A DNA stretch of 64,000 nt from PNNG01 sp046291695 (GTDB lineage: Bacteria > Bacteroidota > Bacteroidia > UBA7662): positions 1 through 64,000 of the forward strand of contig JBKBSO010000016.1 of assembly GCA_046291695.1 (NCBI GenBank). The letters run 5' to 3'. Under the pieces are notes generated by a model. The model was not told the origin of the DNA. It saw nothing but the letters and a program-made list of their open reading frames with translations, and made no database searches. Shown piece by piece: positions 43,794 to 52,154 of the stretch. The translations under genes and the position numbers were made by a program. Every line of letters begins with the position of its first letter. Within the stretch, counting starts at the first letter, position 1.

Positions 43794-44621
43794 TTATTTT
43801 TGGGCTTCGTACTTCACCAGAATGTCGATGAGCGAAATGCTCGCATCTTCCATGGCGTTTACTAGGCTGTCAACTTTTGATACCAGGTAGTTGTAAAAAA
43901 TCTGCAGGATAACCGCTACAATCAAACCAGCTACCGTAGTCAAGAGGGCTACTTTAATACCACCAGCTACCAAAGATGGGCTGATGTCTCCCGCTGCTTC
44001 AATAGCATCAAAGGCCGAAATCATACCTACTACCGTACCCATGAACCCGAGCATCGGTGCCAAGGCAATGAATAGCGAAATCCAAATCAAACCACGCTCC
44101 ATCTGTGCCATCTGCACCGAACCGTAAGAAACAATCGACTTCTCAACGATCTCAATGCCCTCGTGTGCACGATCAAGTCCCTGGTAAAAAATACTGGCTA
44201 CCGGACCGCGGGTATCGCGACAAACAGCCTTCGCAGCGTCAACACCCCCAGCCTTTATAGCATCTTCTATCTTGGCAAGCAGCTTATTGGTGTTGGTACT
44301 CGACAAATTGAGGTAAATGATACGCTCAACCACAATGGCCAAACCAATAATCAAACAAATCAATACGGGGCTCATCCATTCCCAGCCGCCTTCAATAAAC
44401 TTTTGCTTGATCACATAGTGAATGCCTTGCTTCGGAGGAGCCGCTTCTTCTTCCTCTTCTACCATAGGCGCAGCTTCTGCTTCCTCGGCTTCATCGGCTT
44501 CGTCGCCTTCTTCCATTTGCTCCATCGCCTCGGCTGCAGCCTGGTCGTCCTGAGCGTTAACCATTACCGTGGTAGTCACGCCAATGACGATGGCGAGCAT
44601 AACCATGAACACTTTTTTCAT
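43794..44621 (-). CDS. MotA/TolQ/ExbB proton-channel family protein
   Basis: The 275-residue protein starts with a signal-peptide-like segment (MLAIVIGVTTTVMVNAQ) and a very acidic stretch (about 25-62, mostly Glu, Asp and Ala). The ExbB core follows: a first helix WMSPVLICLIIGLAIVVERI, then LIWISLFIALAPMLGFMGTV and a last helix with ALLTTVAGLIVAVILQIFYN. It forms the proton channel with ExbD. An N-terminal signal plus acidic periplasmic segment is not found in E. coli ExbB but is common in Bacteroidota. First gene of the operon. Confidence 0.92.
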   Translation of the reverse strand: MKKVFMVMLAIVIGVTTTVMVNAQDDQAAAEAMEQMEEGDEADEAEEAEAAPMVEEEEEAAPPKQGIHYVIKQKFIEGGWEWMSPVLICLIIGLAIVVERIIYLNLSSTNTNKLLAKIEDAIKAGGVDAAKAVCRDTRGPVASIFYQGLDRAHEGIEIVEKSIVSYGSVQMAQMERGLIWISLFIALAPMLGFMGTVVGMISAFDAIEAAGDISPSLVAGGIKVALLTTVAGLIVAVILQIFYNYLVSKVDSLVNAMEDASISLIDILVKYEAQK

Positions 44622-44698
44622 AATTGATTTTGTTGTTTAAATTGTTTCATCAGGTTAATATCGTTGTTAATCAAGCCCATGCAGCTGTTTGAGCATTG

Positions 44699-44785
44699 CG
44701 GAGAGAGCGGGATTCGAACCCGCGATACCCTTTCGAGTATACACACTTTCCAGGCGTGCTCCTTCAACCACTCGGACACCTCTCC
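44699..44785 (-). tRNA. tRNA-Ser(GGA)
   Basis: The minus strand folds as a class II tRNA of 87 bases. The acceptor stem is GGAGAGG with TCTCTCC, then a D arm with GTCCGAGTGGTTGAAGGAG, and an anticodon loop CTGGAAA with anticodon GGA. A long variable arm (ATACTCGAAAGGGTAT) is followed by the T arm GCGGGTTCGAATCCCGC and discriminator G. CCA is not encoded. The long variable arm and G discriminator fit serine. Confidence 0.95.
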
Positions 44786-44854
44786 TTTCCGGCCTCGATT
44801 TAACGGTGCCAATATACGAAAATTCTATACACACATAAGATTAAGCCTATTTTA

Positions 44855-45883
44855 TCAAATTTTTGACAACTCCCCGACAATAGGCAATTCGAAGTGTTCT
44901 GCCAGTTGTGTGCCCCGCAATCCTAACCCTAACAAATGCATGCCTTTGGTAATGGCGGCTTCAAAAGTCATGTCGTGGCCCGTTGTAACCCCTATTTGCT
45001 GCAAGCGTGCACTGGTTTCATACTTACCCAACTCTACCGATCCTCCGTGGCATTGGGTAAGGTCGATGATGGTTTTGCCCCGCTTAATAAAATGCTGAAG
45101 CGCTGCTATAAACCAGTCAGCAGTGGGGGCGTTTCCTGCACCATAGGCCTCAAGCAACAACAGTTCGAGTCCTGCCGTATCTAAGATGCTCCTTAGCAGT
45201 TCCTCCCCCAAGCCCGGGAAAAGCTTAAGGCTGGCTATTTGGGTACCAATTTTGGTTTGGAGGTTTAAATCGCCTTCTGCAACCGGGAGTATATAATTAT
45301 CATGATAGCGGATGCGGATGCCCGCTTCGGCCAAAGCCGGATAGTTGGGTGAATGAAAGGCTTCAAATTTTTCGGCATTGTATTTTATTACCCGATTGCC
45401 CCTAAAAAGCTGGTAATCGAAATATAAACACACTTCCGGCACCCGACTTCTTCCACCACCATCTTGTGCGGCTGCAATTTCTATGCTGGTAATCAGATTT
45501 TCTTTGGCATCGGTGCGCACATGACCAACAGGCAATTGGGAGCCGGTAAGCACCACCGTTTTACGCAGGTTTTGCAGCATAAAACTCAGGGCACTCGCTG
45601 TGTAGGCCATGGTGTCGCTACCATGCAAAATCACAAAGCCATCGTATTGGTTGTAGTGAGTTGCAATGATATTGGCTAGTCGTACCCAGATTTCCGGGCA
45701 TACATTACTCGAATCGATGGGTTTTTCGAAAGCATGGGCATCTATCTGATAGCCAAAGCTGCTGATTTCGGGTACCTGTGCTAAAATTTGATCGAGGTTA
45801 AACGGCCGTAGCTGCCCACTTTCGGGTTCACGTATCATGCCAATGGTGCCGCCTGTATAAATAAGGAGGATACGCCTGCTCAT
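44855..45883 (-). CDS. type I L-asparaginase
   Basis: The 342-residue protein has the asparaginase catalytic blocks ILLIYTGGTIGMI (nucleophile Thr10 region) and FVILHGSDTMAYTASALSFM with the Thr-Asp pair. KTVVLTGSQLPVGHVRTDAK supplies the Lys. It converts asparagine to aspartate and ammonia. No signal peptide is present, so it acts in the cytoplasm like the type I (AnsA) enzymes. It overlaps the upstream tatD stop by four bases, so it is translated with it. Confidence 0.93.
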   Translation of the reverse strand: MSRRILLIYTGGTIGMIREPESGQLRPFNLDQILAQVPEISSFGYQIDAHAFEKPIDSSNVCPEIWVRLANIIATHYNQYDGFVILHGSDTMAYTASALSFMLQNLRKTVVLTGSQLPVGHVRTDAKENLITSIEIAAAQDGGGRSRVPEVCLYFDYQLFRGNRVIKYNAEKFEAFHSPNYPALAEAGIRIRYHDNYILPVAEGDLNLQTKIGTQIASLKLFPGLGEELLRSILDTAGLELLLLEAYGAGNAPTADWFIAALQHFIKRGKTIIDLTQCHGGSVELGKYETSARLQQIGVTTGHDMTFEAAITKGMHLLGLGLRGTQLAEHFELPIVGELSKI

Positions 45884-46638
45884 AAATTAAAAAGTTTGCG
45901 GGCATTCGCCGTAGTTAATGCCCCTACCTCCGCAGTACTCATGCCCCAAAGCCCGGCCAAACAGTCGGCAACATGAAGAACATATGCACTTTCATTACGC
46001 TTTCCTCTAAACGGCACGGGGGCAAGGTAGGGGCTGTCGGTTTCGAGGATTACTTTGCTGCGGTCGACTTTGGCAATCAATTGCCTGAGCGCTTCGTTGG
46101 CCTTGTAGGTTAGTACGCCGCCTATGCCCAGGTACATGCCCCGGGCAATTATTGCATGCGCTTCTTCCTCGCTTCCTGAAAAACAATGAAAAACACCTTT
46201 TATGGGCTTATCAGCGAGCAATTCCAGGATAATGCCAGTGCTTTCGCGCGAGTGGATGACTACCGGGAGTCCGAGTTCAAGCGACCAATCCAATTGTCGC
46301 AAAAAAGCTGCTTTTTGCTCGGCCAGATTATCTTGCCGCCAATATAAATCGATACCAATTTCGCCTACCGCCACGTATGTGCGCTTGGCAAACCAAGGGT
46401 AAAGCAGATCAAGTTGCTCGGCCCAATCATTTTCTACAGAGCCGGGGTGAAGACCCATCATACTCCTGATATGCTTGGGATGCGCATCCTCAAGCCGGTG
46501 CATGGGACCCACACTTTCCAGGTCGATATTGGGCAACAACATGAGCTCAATGCCCGCTGCAATGGCTCGTTGCAACATGTCTTCCCGGTCACTGTCGAAT
46601 TGTTTGCTATATAAATGGGTATGGGTATCTATAAACAT
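45880..46638 (-). CDS. TatD-family metal-dependent hydrolase
   Basis: The 252-residue protein starts MFIDTHTHLYSKQFDSDRED with metal ligands His6 and His8. It continues with AVGEIGIDLYWRQD, LPVVIHSRESTGI, KGVFHCFSGSEEEA and VILETDSPYLAPVPFRGKRN, all TatD-family motifs. Family members are DNA exonucleases/deoxyribonucleases with a TIM barrel. A frame runs 150 bases upstream into the deacetylase gene, but the ATG at 46638 is the family start. The deacetylase gene ends two bases before it. Confidence 0.94.
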   Translation of the reverse strand: MFIDTHTHLYSKQFDSDREDMLQRAIAAGIELMLLPNIDLESVGPMHRLEDAHPKHIRSMMGLHPGSVENDWAEQLDLLYPWFAKRTYVAVGEIGIDLYWRQDNLAEQKAAFLRQLDWSLELGLPVVIHSRESTGIILELLADKPIKGVFHCFSGSEEEAHAIIARGMYLGIGGVLTYKANEALRQLIAKVDRSKVILETDSPYLAPVPFRGKRNESAYVLHVADCLAGLWGMSTAEVGALTTANARKLFNL

Positions 46639-46640
46639 GC

Positions 46641-47246
46641 TCAAAGGGTTGCAAAACGAAAATCGTTTTGTTGGAGGTATTTCAACACCGGTTCTAAACA
46701 GCCCATAATGTTGGGCTGCGCCTTGATGCTGTCGTGAAAGACTAAAATATCGCCAGCCCGCACCTTGCCGGTGATGTTGGCCACACATTGGTCGGGACTC
46801 TGCCGGCGGTCGTAATCCTCACTCAATATCGACCACAATACAATTTTATAGCGCTGCCGTAAGGCCCGAACCTGTCTGGGCGTAATGCGCCCATAAGGGG
46901 GCCGAAACAAATCACTGCCAATGGCCTCGTCGGCCTTGAGGATGCTCTTGTAGTAAGTCAGGTTGTCGGTTTTCCACGCATCTGGATGATCCCAGGTGTG
47001 GTTGCCTGTGCGATGACCTTCACTTAAGATGCGCTGATATATATCGGGATAGCGGGCTACATGCTTACCCAGGCAAAAAAAAGTGGCTTTCGCATTATAT
47101 TTCGCTAAGGTATCGAGCACCCAAGGGGTTACTTCCGGAATAGGACCATCGTCGAAGGTGAGGTACACCTGCCGGTCAGAGGGTTTATAATCACCCCAAT
47201 CAACCGAAGGGGTGATACGCCGTATAAAATCGGGTGTTCGAAACAA
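46641..47246 (-). CDS. polysaccharide deacetylase (NodB domain)
   Basis: The 201-residue protein is a single NodB domain: motif 1 VYLTFDDGPIPEVTPW, motif 2 GHRTGNHTWDHPDAW with the two metal-binding His, motif 3 FRPPYGRITP, and a late DILVFHDSIKA. It removes acetyl groups from N-acetylated sugars, perhaps in peptidoglycan or a capsule. The only available start near the conserved N terminus is TTG (F-R-T-P-D). A stop lies four codons upstream. No signal peptide is seen in this form. A TACTTTTG promoter element lies upstream. Confidence 0.9.
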   Translation of the reverse strand: MFRTPDFIRRITPSVDWGDYKPSDRQVYLTFDDGPIPEVTPWVLDTLAKYNAKATFFCLGKHVARYPDIYQRILSEGHRTGNHTWDHPDAWKTDNLTYYKSILKADEAIGSDLFRPPYGRITPRQVRALRQRYKIVLWSILSEDYDRRQSPDQCVANITGKVRAGDILVFHDSIKAQPNIMGCLEPVLKYLQQNDFRFATL

Positions 47247-47261
47247 GGCCGTGCTTTACTG

Positions 47262-47269
47262 CAAAAGTA
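47262..47269 (-). promoter_or_regulatory. -7 promoter element upstream of the deacetylase gene
   Basis: TACTTTTG on the minus strand matches TAnnTTTG, 15 bases before the TTG start. It probably drives the deacetylase-tatD-asparaginase group. Confidence 0.4.
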
Positions 47270-47344
47270 ATGAAAGCCCTGCATTTGCACTAATGCTTCC
47301 ACCTATTGTATGTTTACAGCAATTATACTGTAATTTTACCTTTC

Positions 47345-47863
47345 ATGTTGAAGGCTTTAGGAATCATAATGCTGGTGATGGGCTTAGCCATTCACACGGC
47401 CCGGGCGGGAATGCAGCATGCTTCCTCACCCGACAGCCTCTGTCATGATGATTTTCTTTTGCCCAAAGCCACACAATATGGGTTGCATCCAGGCGAAATC
47501 AACCGACCCGAACTGCTGCTGCTTTTTGAGCATTGGCGGGCTACACCCTATCGGTATGGCGGAAAAACTGAGCAGGGCATCGACTGCTCAGGCTTTGTGC
47601 ATGTGGTGCTTCGTACTGTTTTTGAAACGGAATTACGCGGCGGTTCTGCCCAGTTGTACCAGCAGGTACAGCGACTAGACCGTGCCGATATGCAGGAGGG
47701 TGATTTGGTATTTTTCAGAATCAGGCGCGGACAAATATCGCATGTAGGCATTTATTTGTCGAACAACAAATTCATGCATGCCACTACCCGGGGCGGGGTG
47801 ATGATTAGTGATTTGAATGAGCCGTATTACAAGCGGTATTTTGCAGGGGCGGGGAGGATTTGA
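47345..47863 (+). CDS. NlpC/P60 family peptidase
   Basis: The 172-residue protein has a signal peptide (MLKALGIIMLVMGLAIHTAR) and an NlpC/P60 domain. The catalytic Cys81 is in EQGIDCSGFVHVV, the catalytic His in QISHVGIYLSNN and the third polar residue in FMHATTRGGV. YRYGGKTEQG precedes the Cys. The enzyme cuts the peptide part of peptidoglycan in the periplasm. A TTG 39 bases earlier is in frame, but ATG 47345 gives the standard signal peptide. It is divergent from the deacetylase gene. Confidence 0.92.
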   Translation: MLKALGIIMLVMGLAIHTARAGMQHASSPDSLCHDDFLLPKATQYGLHPGEINRPELLLLFEHWRATPYRYGGKTEQGIDCSGFVHVVLRTVFETELRGGSAQLYQQVQRLDRADMQEGDLVFFRIRRGQISHVGIYLSNNKFMHATTRGGVMISDLNEPYYKRYFAGAGRI

Positions 47864-48226
47864 ATTCGGGATTCATCGCGTGCCTGCGCTTGCTATTCAA
47901 AATTCACAATTGGAACGGTGTATAACCCAATGGGAGCGACTTCCATCATACGACGGCGAATTTGAAATCCCGAATCGGCTAAGGCCTCTCGGGATGCCGC
48001 AATTTGCTATTTGCATGTGCAGCATTTGCAATTCGGTGCAGGCGATTACCCAATGCGTACACCTTCGATTACAAGATTTGTTGTTAACATTCGAAACGCA
48101 GCTTAATCCAGTGAGCAAGGCGCTCATTGCATTATTGCTGCAGCTATATGGTGCTTTGACCATCGTGCATAGGCAGACGATGCGCCTGCGCTCGCTGCAT
48201 CCAAAAAACCGTAGGACCCCGGCGGT
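47864..48226. repeat. intergenic repeat region with copy D (partner of copy C at 3.6 kb)
   Basis: Bases 47957-48060 (GAATTTGAAATCCCGA, GGCCTCTCGGGATGCC, TTGCATGTGC) align in the same direction with 3655-3760. CTATTCAAAATTCA at 47893 matches 3509. The rest of the gap shows no RNA gene. A 216-codon frame crosses it but is assembled from repeat sequence and the antisense of the epimerase gene. Confidence 0.65.
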
Positions 48227-49123
48227 TTATTGTCTCATCAAATTATTCAACGCCTTATATACCGTTTCGTATTCGCAGCGGAAACCGGTTTGCTGGATTT
48301 TTTCGTTGGAAACCAATTGCGATTGTAATACGGTATCGGCCATTTCGCCTAAGACCAGTCGAAGCGCAAAGGCAGGCACCCACATCCAGAGCGGGCGTTT
48401 CATGGCGCGGCCCAGGGCTTTCATAAAGGTGTATTGCTCCACCGGTAGTGGGGCAACCGCATTGTAGGTGCCTTGACATTGCTCATTTTCGATGAGGTGA
48501 ATGATCATCCGGCACAAATCGTCGAGGTGAATCCAGCTCATCATCTGTTTGCCTGAACCCAGCACCCCACCGGCGAAGAACTTAAAGGGCATCATCATTT
48601 TGGGCAGGGCGCCACCTTCGGTACTCAACACAATACCTATGCGGAGGGTGCACAGGCGGGCAAAGCTCGCTGCCGGGGCTGCGGCTGCTTCCCAGGCTTC
48701 GCACACTTCGGCTAAAAAGCCTTGTCCCATTTCACTGTCTTCGGTACAAAGCGTTTGGCCGGCATCGCCGTAATAACCGATTGCTGAGGCGCTGATGAAG
48801 GTTCGTGGCTTTTTAGCCGGCCAAGCCATGGCATCGAGTAATAATTTGGTGCCTTCAACCCGCGAGCGCATAATTTCTTGCTTGCGGCTCACACTCCAGG
48901 CTTTATCGGCCACCCCTGCACCCGCTAAATGCACTACATGCTCTACCCCTTCGAATACGGTTGGATCGAGCTTGCTTTCGGCTATGTCCCAGGCAAAAGT
49001 TTGCACCCCATGCTGCTGACCAGCAGTACGGCCAATATGTGCCACTTCGTATCCTTTGTCTTGCAACATCTGGGTAAGTCGGCTACCCACCAATCCACTA
49101 CCCCCGGTGATTAATACTTTCAT
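48227..49123 (-). CDS. TIGR01777-family NAD-dependent epimerase-like protein
   Basis: The 298-residue protein starts MKVLITGGSGLVGSRLTQML, the GxxGxxG dinucleotide-binding motif. It has FEGVEHVVHLAGAGVADKAW, TFISASAIGYYGDAG and the late PLPVEQYTFMKALGRAMKRP block of the TIGR01777/SDR39U1 family. Its substrate is not known. The bacterial name 'sugar nucleotide epimerase' is by analogy only. A TACTTTTG element lies 15 bases before the ATG. Confidence 0.9.
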   Translation of the reverse strand: MKVLITGGSGLVGSRLTQMLQDKGYEVAHIGRTAGQQHGVQTFAWDIAESKLDPTVFEGVEHVVHLAGAGVADKAWSVSRKQEIMRSRVEGTKLLLDAMAWPAKKPRTFISASAIGYYGDAGQTLCTEDSEMGQGFLAEVCEAWEAAAAPAASFARLCTLRIGIVLSTEGGALPKMMMPFKFFAGGVLGSGKQMMSWIHLDDLCRMIIHLIENEQCQGTYNAVAPLPVEQYTFMKALGRAMKRPLWMWVPAFALRLVLGEMADTVLQSQLVSNEKIQQTGFRCEYETVYKALNNLMRQ

Positions 49124-49137
49124 ACTAGGCCTTTGTT

Positions 49138-49145
49138 CAAAAGTA
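49138..49145 (-). promoter_or_regulatory. -7 promoter element upstream of the epimerase-like gene
   Basis: TACTTTTG on the minus strand matches TAnnTTTG, 14 bases before the ATG. Confidence 0.42.
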
Positions 49146-49399
49146 AGGATTTTGAAGCGCTATTGTTTGGGTTTTGGCAATTGTATTGGTTTTAAGCAAA
49201 ATGTTTATACCTGAATAAAGCGGTAAGCGGGCAGGCCTAGGGCTCCTTGGTTGGCCTGCTTCTTAAACGCTGGAGGCATGGCTTGAGCGACCCAAGGAGT
49301 AATTGCTCCAATGACGCATTATTGTTGCAGTTGCAACATAAAAACAACATAAATCAGCCGCTTAATGGTCTAAATCCGTAAATTGCAACAAAAGGGGCG
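49146..49399. other. gap upstream of sucA
   Basis: About 250 bases without a coding frame or RNA gene. It contains GTTGCAGTTGCAAC (about 49324), a near-palindrome that might be a binding site. Otherwise nothing was recognised. Confidence 0.35.
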
Positions 49400-49407
49400 T
49401 ACCTTTG
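49400..49407 (+). promoter_or_regulatory. -7 promoter element upstream of sucA
   Basis: TACCTTTG matches TAnnTTTG and lies 22 bases before the sucA ATG. The -33 box is not clear. Confidence 0.42.
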
Positions 49408-49429
49408 TGCCCGATATAAGCCAAGCTGC

Positions 49430-52141
49430 ATGGACAAATACTCTTACATTGCCAATGCCGATCCGGCAGTGATTGACGACTACTACCGTCAGTACAAGCA
49501 GGACCCCACCAGTGTTGACGCTGGTTGGATGAAATTTTTCGAAGGTTTCGAGTTTGCCGCCAGCGGCGAACAAGGCGGCCCGGTTTCAGACGAACACATG
49601 ACCAAAGAGCTCAATGTGGTGCATTTGATCCATGCCTACCGCTCACGTGGCCACTTGTTATCGAAAACCAACCCAATTAGGCCGCGTAAAGACCGTGATC
49701 CGGGTGTTGCCTTGCGCTACCATGGCTTGGCTGAGGCCGATTTGGAAAGTCGATTTGCAGCAGGAAGCCTCATTGGGCTTCCAAACGCCAGCCTTAAGCA
49801 AATTATAGAAAAGCTCGAGTCGATTTATTGTCGCTCACTCGCCTTTGAGTTTATGCACATCCGCCAGACTGAAATCCGCGACTGGTGTAAGCATTATTTC
49901 GAAAAACATGCCTATCACTACAATTTCGATCAAGAAAAAAAGAAACGTATCCTCAGCAAACTTAACGAGGCCGTAGTTTTCGAAAACTTCCTGCATAAAA
50001 AATACGTCGGCCAAAAACGTTTTTCACTCGAAGGAGGCGAAAATACCATTCCCGCCCTCGATGCTGCCATCAACAAAGGCGCTGAACTGGGTGTTGAATC
50101 GGTGGCCATCGGAATGGCGCACCGCGGCCGCTTGAATGTTTTGGCCAATATCCTAGGTAAAACCTACGAATATATCTTCAATGAATTTGAAGGCATTGCC
50201 AATCCCGACCTCAGCTTTGGCGATGGCGATGTAAAATACCACCTCGGATTTTCGAGCCAGGTAAATACCACAGCAGGCAAACGGGTAAATCTCGATTTGG
50301 TGCCCAATCCTTCGCATCTCGAAGCTGTAGATCCCGTGCTTGAAGGCTTTGTGCGGGCAAAGTGCGATTTGTTGTACGAAAAAGATTACAGCAAAATTCT
50401 GCCCGTACTCATTCATGGCGATGCCGCTTTGGCAGGGCAGGGTGTGGTGTACGAAGTGGCCCAAATGTCGCAGCTCAAAGGCTATCACACGGGTGGAACC
50501 TTGCACTTTGTAATTAATAATCAAATAGGGTTTACAACCGATTTCGACGATGCCCGTTCTTCGGATTATTCCACCGCCGTTGCCAATACCATTGGCAGTC
50601 CGGTGTTGCACGTAAACGGCGATGATGCCGAAGCAGTAACTTTTGCTATTGAATTTGCTGTGGCTTTTCGTCAGGAGTTCCGCCGCGATGTCTTCATCGA
50701 TATGTTGTGCTACCGTCGTCATGGCCATAACGAAAGCGATGAGCCTAAGTTCACCCAGCCTACACTTTACGGACTCATCGACAAGCATCCCGACCCGCGC
50801 AAGGTATATGCGCAGCAGTTGATTGAGCGCGGCGATATCCCCAGCGAGCTGGCCGAACAGCTGGAGGAAGATTTTAAAACCTTACTGCAAGACCGTTTGA
50901 ATTTGGTGAAGCAGAAGGAAGTAGCATACAAGCCGCATGCCTTAGATAAAGAGTGGGAGGCCATGCGCAGGTCAACCTACGAAGATTTCAACAGCTCGCC
51001 AGCCACTGCCGTTACCCCCGAAGCGACTGCCACGGTGCTCAAAGCCATCACCACGGCACCCGATGGTTTTTCGGTGATGCGCAAAGCCCAAAAAGTAATT
51101 GATGAGCGCAAGACTTTGTATGCCGAAGGTAAACTCAACTGGTCGTTGGCGGAACTGCTAGCTTATGGCACGCTCTTACACGAAGGCAAAAAGGTAAGGA
51201 TTAGCGGACAGGACGTAATTCGCGGAACCTTCTCGCATCGTCATGCTGGTGTTCGCGACGAAAAAACAAACGAATTATACATTGGCTTGCAAAACATTTC
51301 CGATAAACAAGGTCGCTTTAGCATTTACAACTCCTTACTTTCGGAATATGCCGTGCTCGGCTTCGAATATGGTTACAGCATTGCTTCGCCTAACGTTTTG
51401 GCGGTATGGGAAGCCCAATTCGGCGATTTTGCCAATGGTGCTCAAACCGTCATCGACCAATTCATCAGCTCAGGTGAATCGAAATGGCGCCGCATGAATG
51501 GCCTGGTGATGTTACTGCCACATGGTTACGAAGGTCAGGGTCCTGAGCATTCCAATGCACGACCAGAGCGCTTCTTGCAGTTGGCGGCTGAAATGAATAT
51601 GGTGGTGGCCAATTGTACAAGTCCGGCCAACTTTTTCCACCTGCTTCGCCGGCAGTTGAGCTGGGAGTTCCGTAAGCCACTCATTGTGATGTCGCCCAAG
51701 GCATTGCTCCGCCATCCATTGTGCGTATCAGACTTGAGTGAATTGTATGAGGGCGGTTTCCGCGAAATCATCGATGATCCTCAGGCCGATCCCAAAAAGG
51801 TGAAACGCGTGCTGCTGTGTACCGGAAAAGTGTATTACGATTTACTCGCACGTCAGGAGGAAGAAAAGCGTAAGGATGTTGCCATTGTGCGTTTCGAGCA
51901 GTTATATCCCATGGCCGAGTCGCAGCTAGATGCCATATACGCACGCTATCCGAAAGCCGAATATTATTGGGTACAGGAAGAGCCTAAGAATATGGGGGCC
52001 TGGACCTATATGCTGCGCTATGAGCAAAACCGTAACCTCAAGCTTATTGCGCGTAAATCGAGCGCTTCACCAGCCACGGGTTATGCTAAAATTCACGAAC
52101 AAGAACAACAACAAATTATCAATCAGGCGTTCACGCTTTAA
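49430..52141 (+). CDS. sucA: 2-oxoglutarate dehydrogenase E1 component
   Basis: The 903-residue protein has the N-terminal E2-binding helix (IDDYYRQYKQDPTSVDAGWM), ESVAIGMAHRGRLNVLANIL, the thiamine-diphosphate region (VLIHGDAALAGQGVVYEVAQ with SFGDGDVKYHLGFSS), and CYRRHGHNESDEPKFTQP. The C-terminal transketolase-like half has YEYGYSIASP-type text (FEYGYSIASPNVLAVWEAQF) and LPHGYEGQGPEHSNARPERF. It decarboxylates 2-oxoglutarate in the TCA cycle. Length and motifs are those of a complete enzyme. sucB follows after 13 bases, so the pair forms an operon. Confidence 0.98.
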   Translation: MDKYSYIANADPAVIDDYYRQYKQDPTSVDAGWMKFFEGFEFAASGEQGGPVSDEHMTKELNVVHLIHAYRSRGHLLSKTNPIRPRKDRDPGVALRYHGLAEADLESRFAAGSLIGLPNASLKQIIEKLESIYCRSLAFEFMHIRQTEIRDWCKHYFEKHAYHYNFDQEKKKRILSKLNEAVVFENFLHKKYVGQKRFSLEGGENTIPALDAAINKGAELGVESVAIGMAHRGRLNVLANILGKTYEYIFNEFEGIANPDLSFGDGDVKYHLGFSSQVNTTAGKRVNLDLVPNPSHLEAVDPVLEGFVRAKCDLLYEKDYSKILPVLIHGDAALAGQGVVYEVAQMSQLKGYHTGGTLHFVINNQIGFTTDFDDARSSDYSTAVANTIGSPVLHVNGDDAEAVTFAIEFAVAFRQEFRRDVFIDMLCYRRHGHNESDEPKFTQPTLYGLIDKHPDPRKVYAQQLIERGDIPSELAEQLEEDFKTLLQDRLNLVKQKEVAYKPHALDKEWEAMRRSTYEDFNSSPATAVTPEATATVLKAITTAPDGFSVMRKAQKVIDERKTLYAEGKLNWSLAELLAYGTLLHEGKKVRISGQDVIRGTFSHRHAGVRDEKTNELYIGLQNISDKQGRFSIYNSLLSEYAVLGFEYGYSIASPNVLAVWEAQFGDFANGAQTVIDQFISSGESKWRRMNGLVMLLPHGYEGQGPEHSNARPERFLQLAAEMNMVVANCTSPANFFHLLRRQLSWEFRKPLIVMSPKALLRHPLCVSDLSELYEGGFREIIDDPQADPKKVKRVLLCTGKVYYDLLARQEEEKRKDVAIVRFEQLYPMAESQLDAIYARYPKAEYYWVQEEPKNMGAWTYMLRYEQNRNLKLIARKSSASPATGYAKIHEQEQQQIINQAFTL

Positions 52142-52154
52142 ATCGTACTAACGT

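Noticed and set aside
46639..46788. Longer TatD start
   Set aside because: It overlaps the deacetylase gene and adds residues unlike TatD proteins. MFIDTHTHL is the standard start.
47817..48467. 216-codon forward frame
   Set aside because: It starts inside the NlpC/P60 gene, crosses the intergenic repeat and runs antisense into the epimerase gene. It has no family features.
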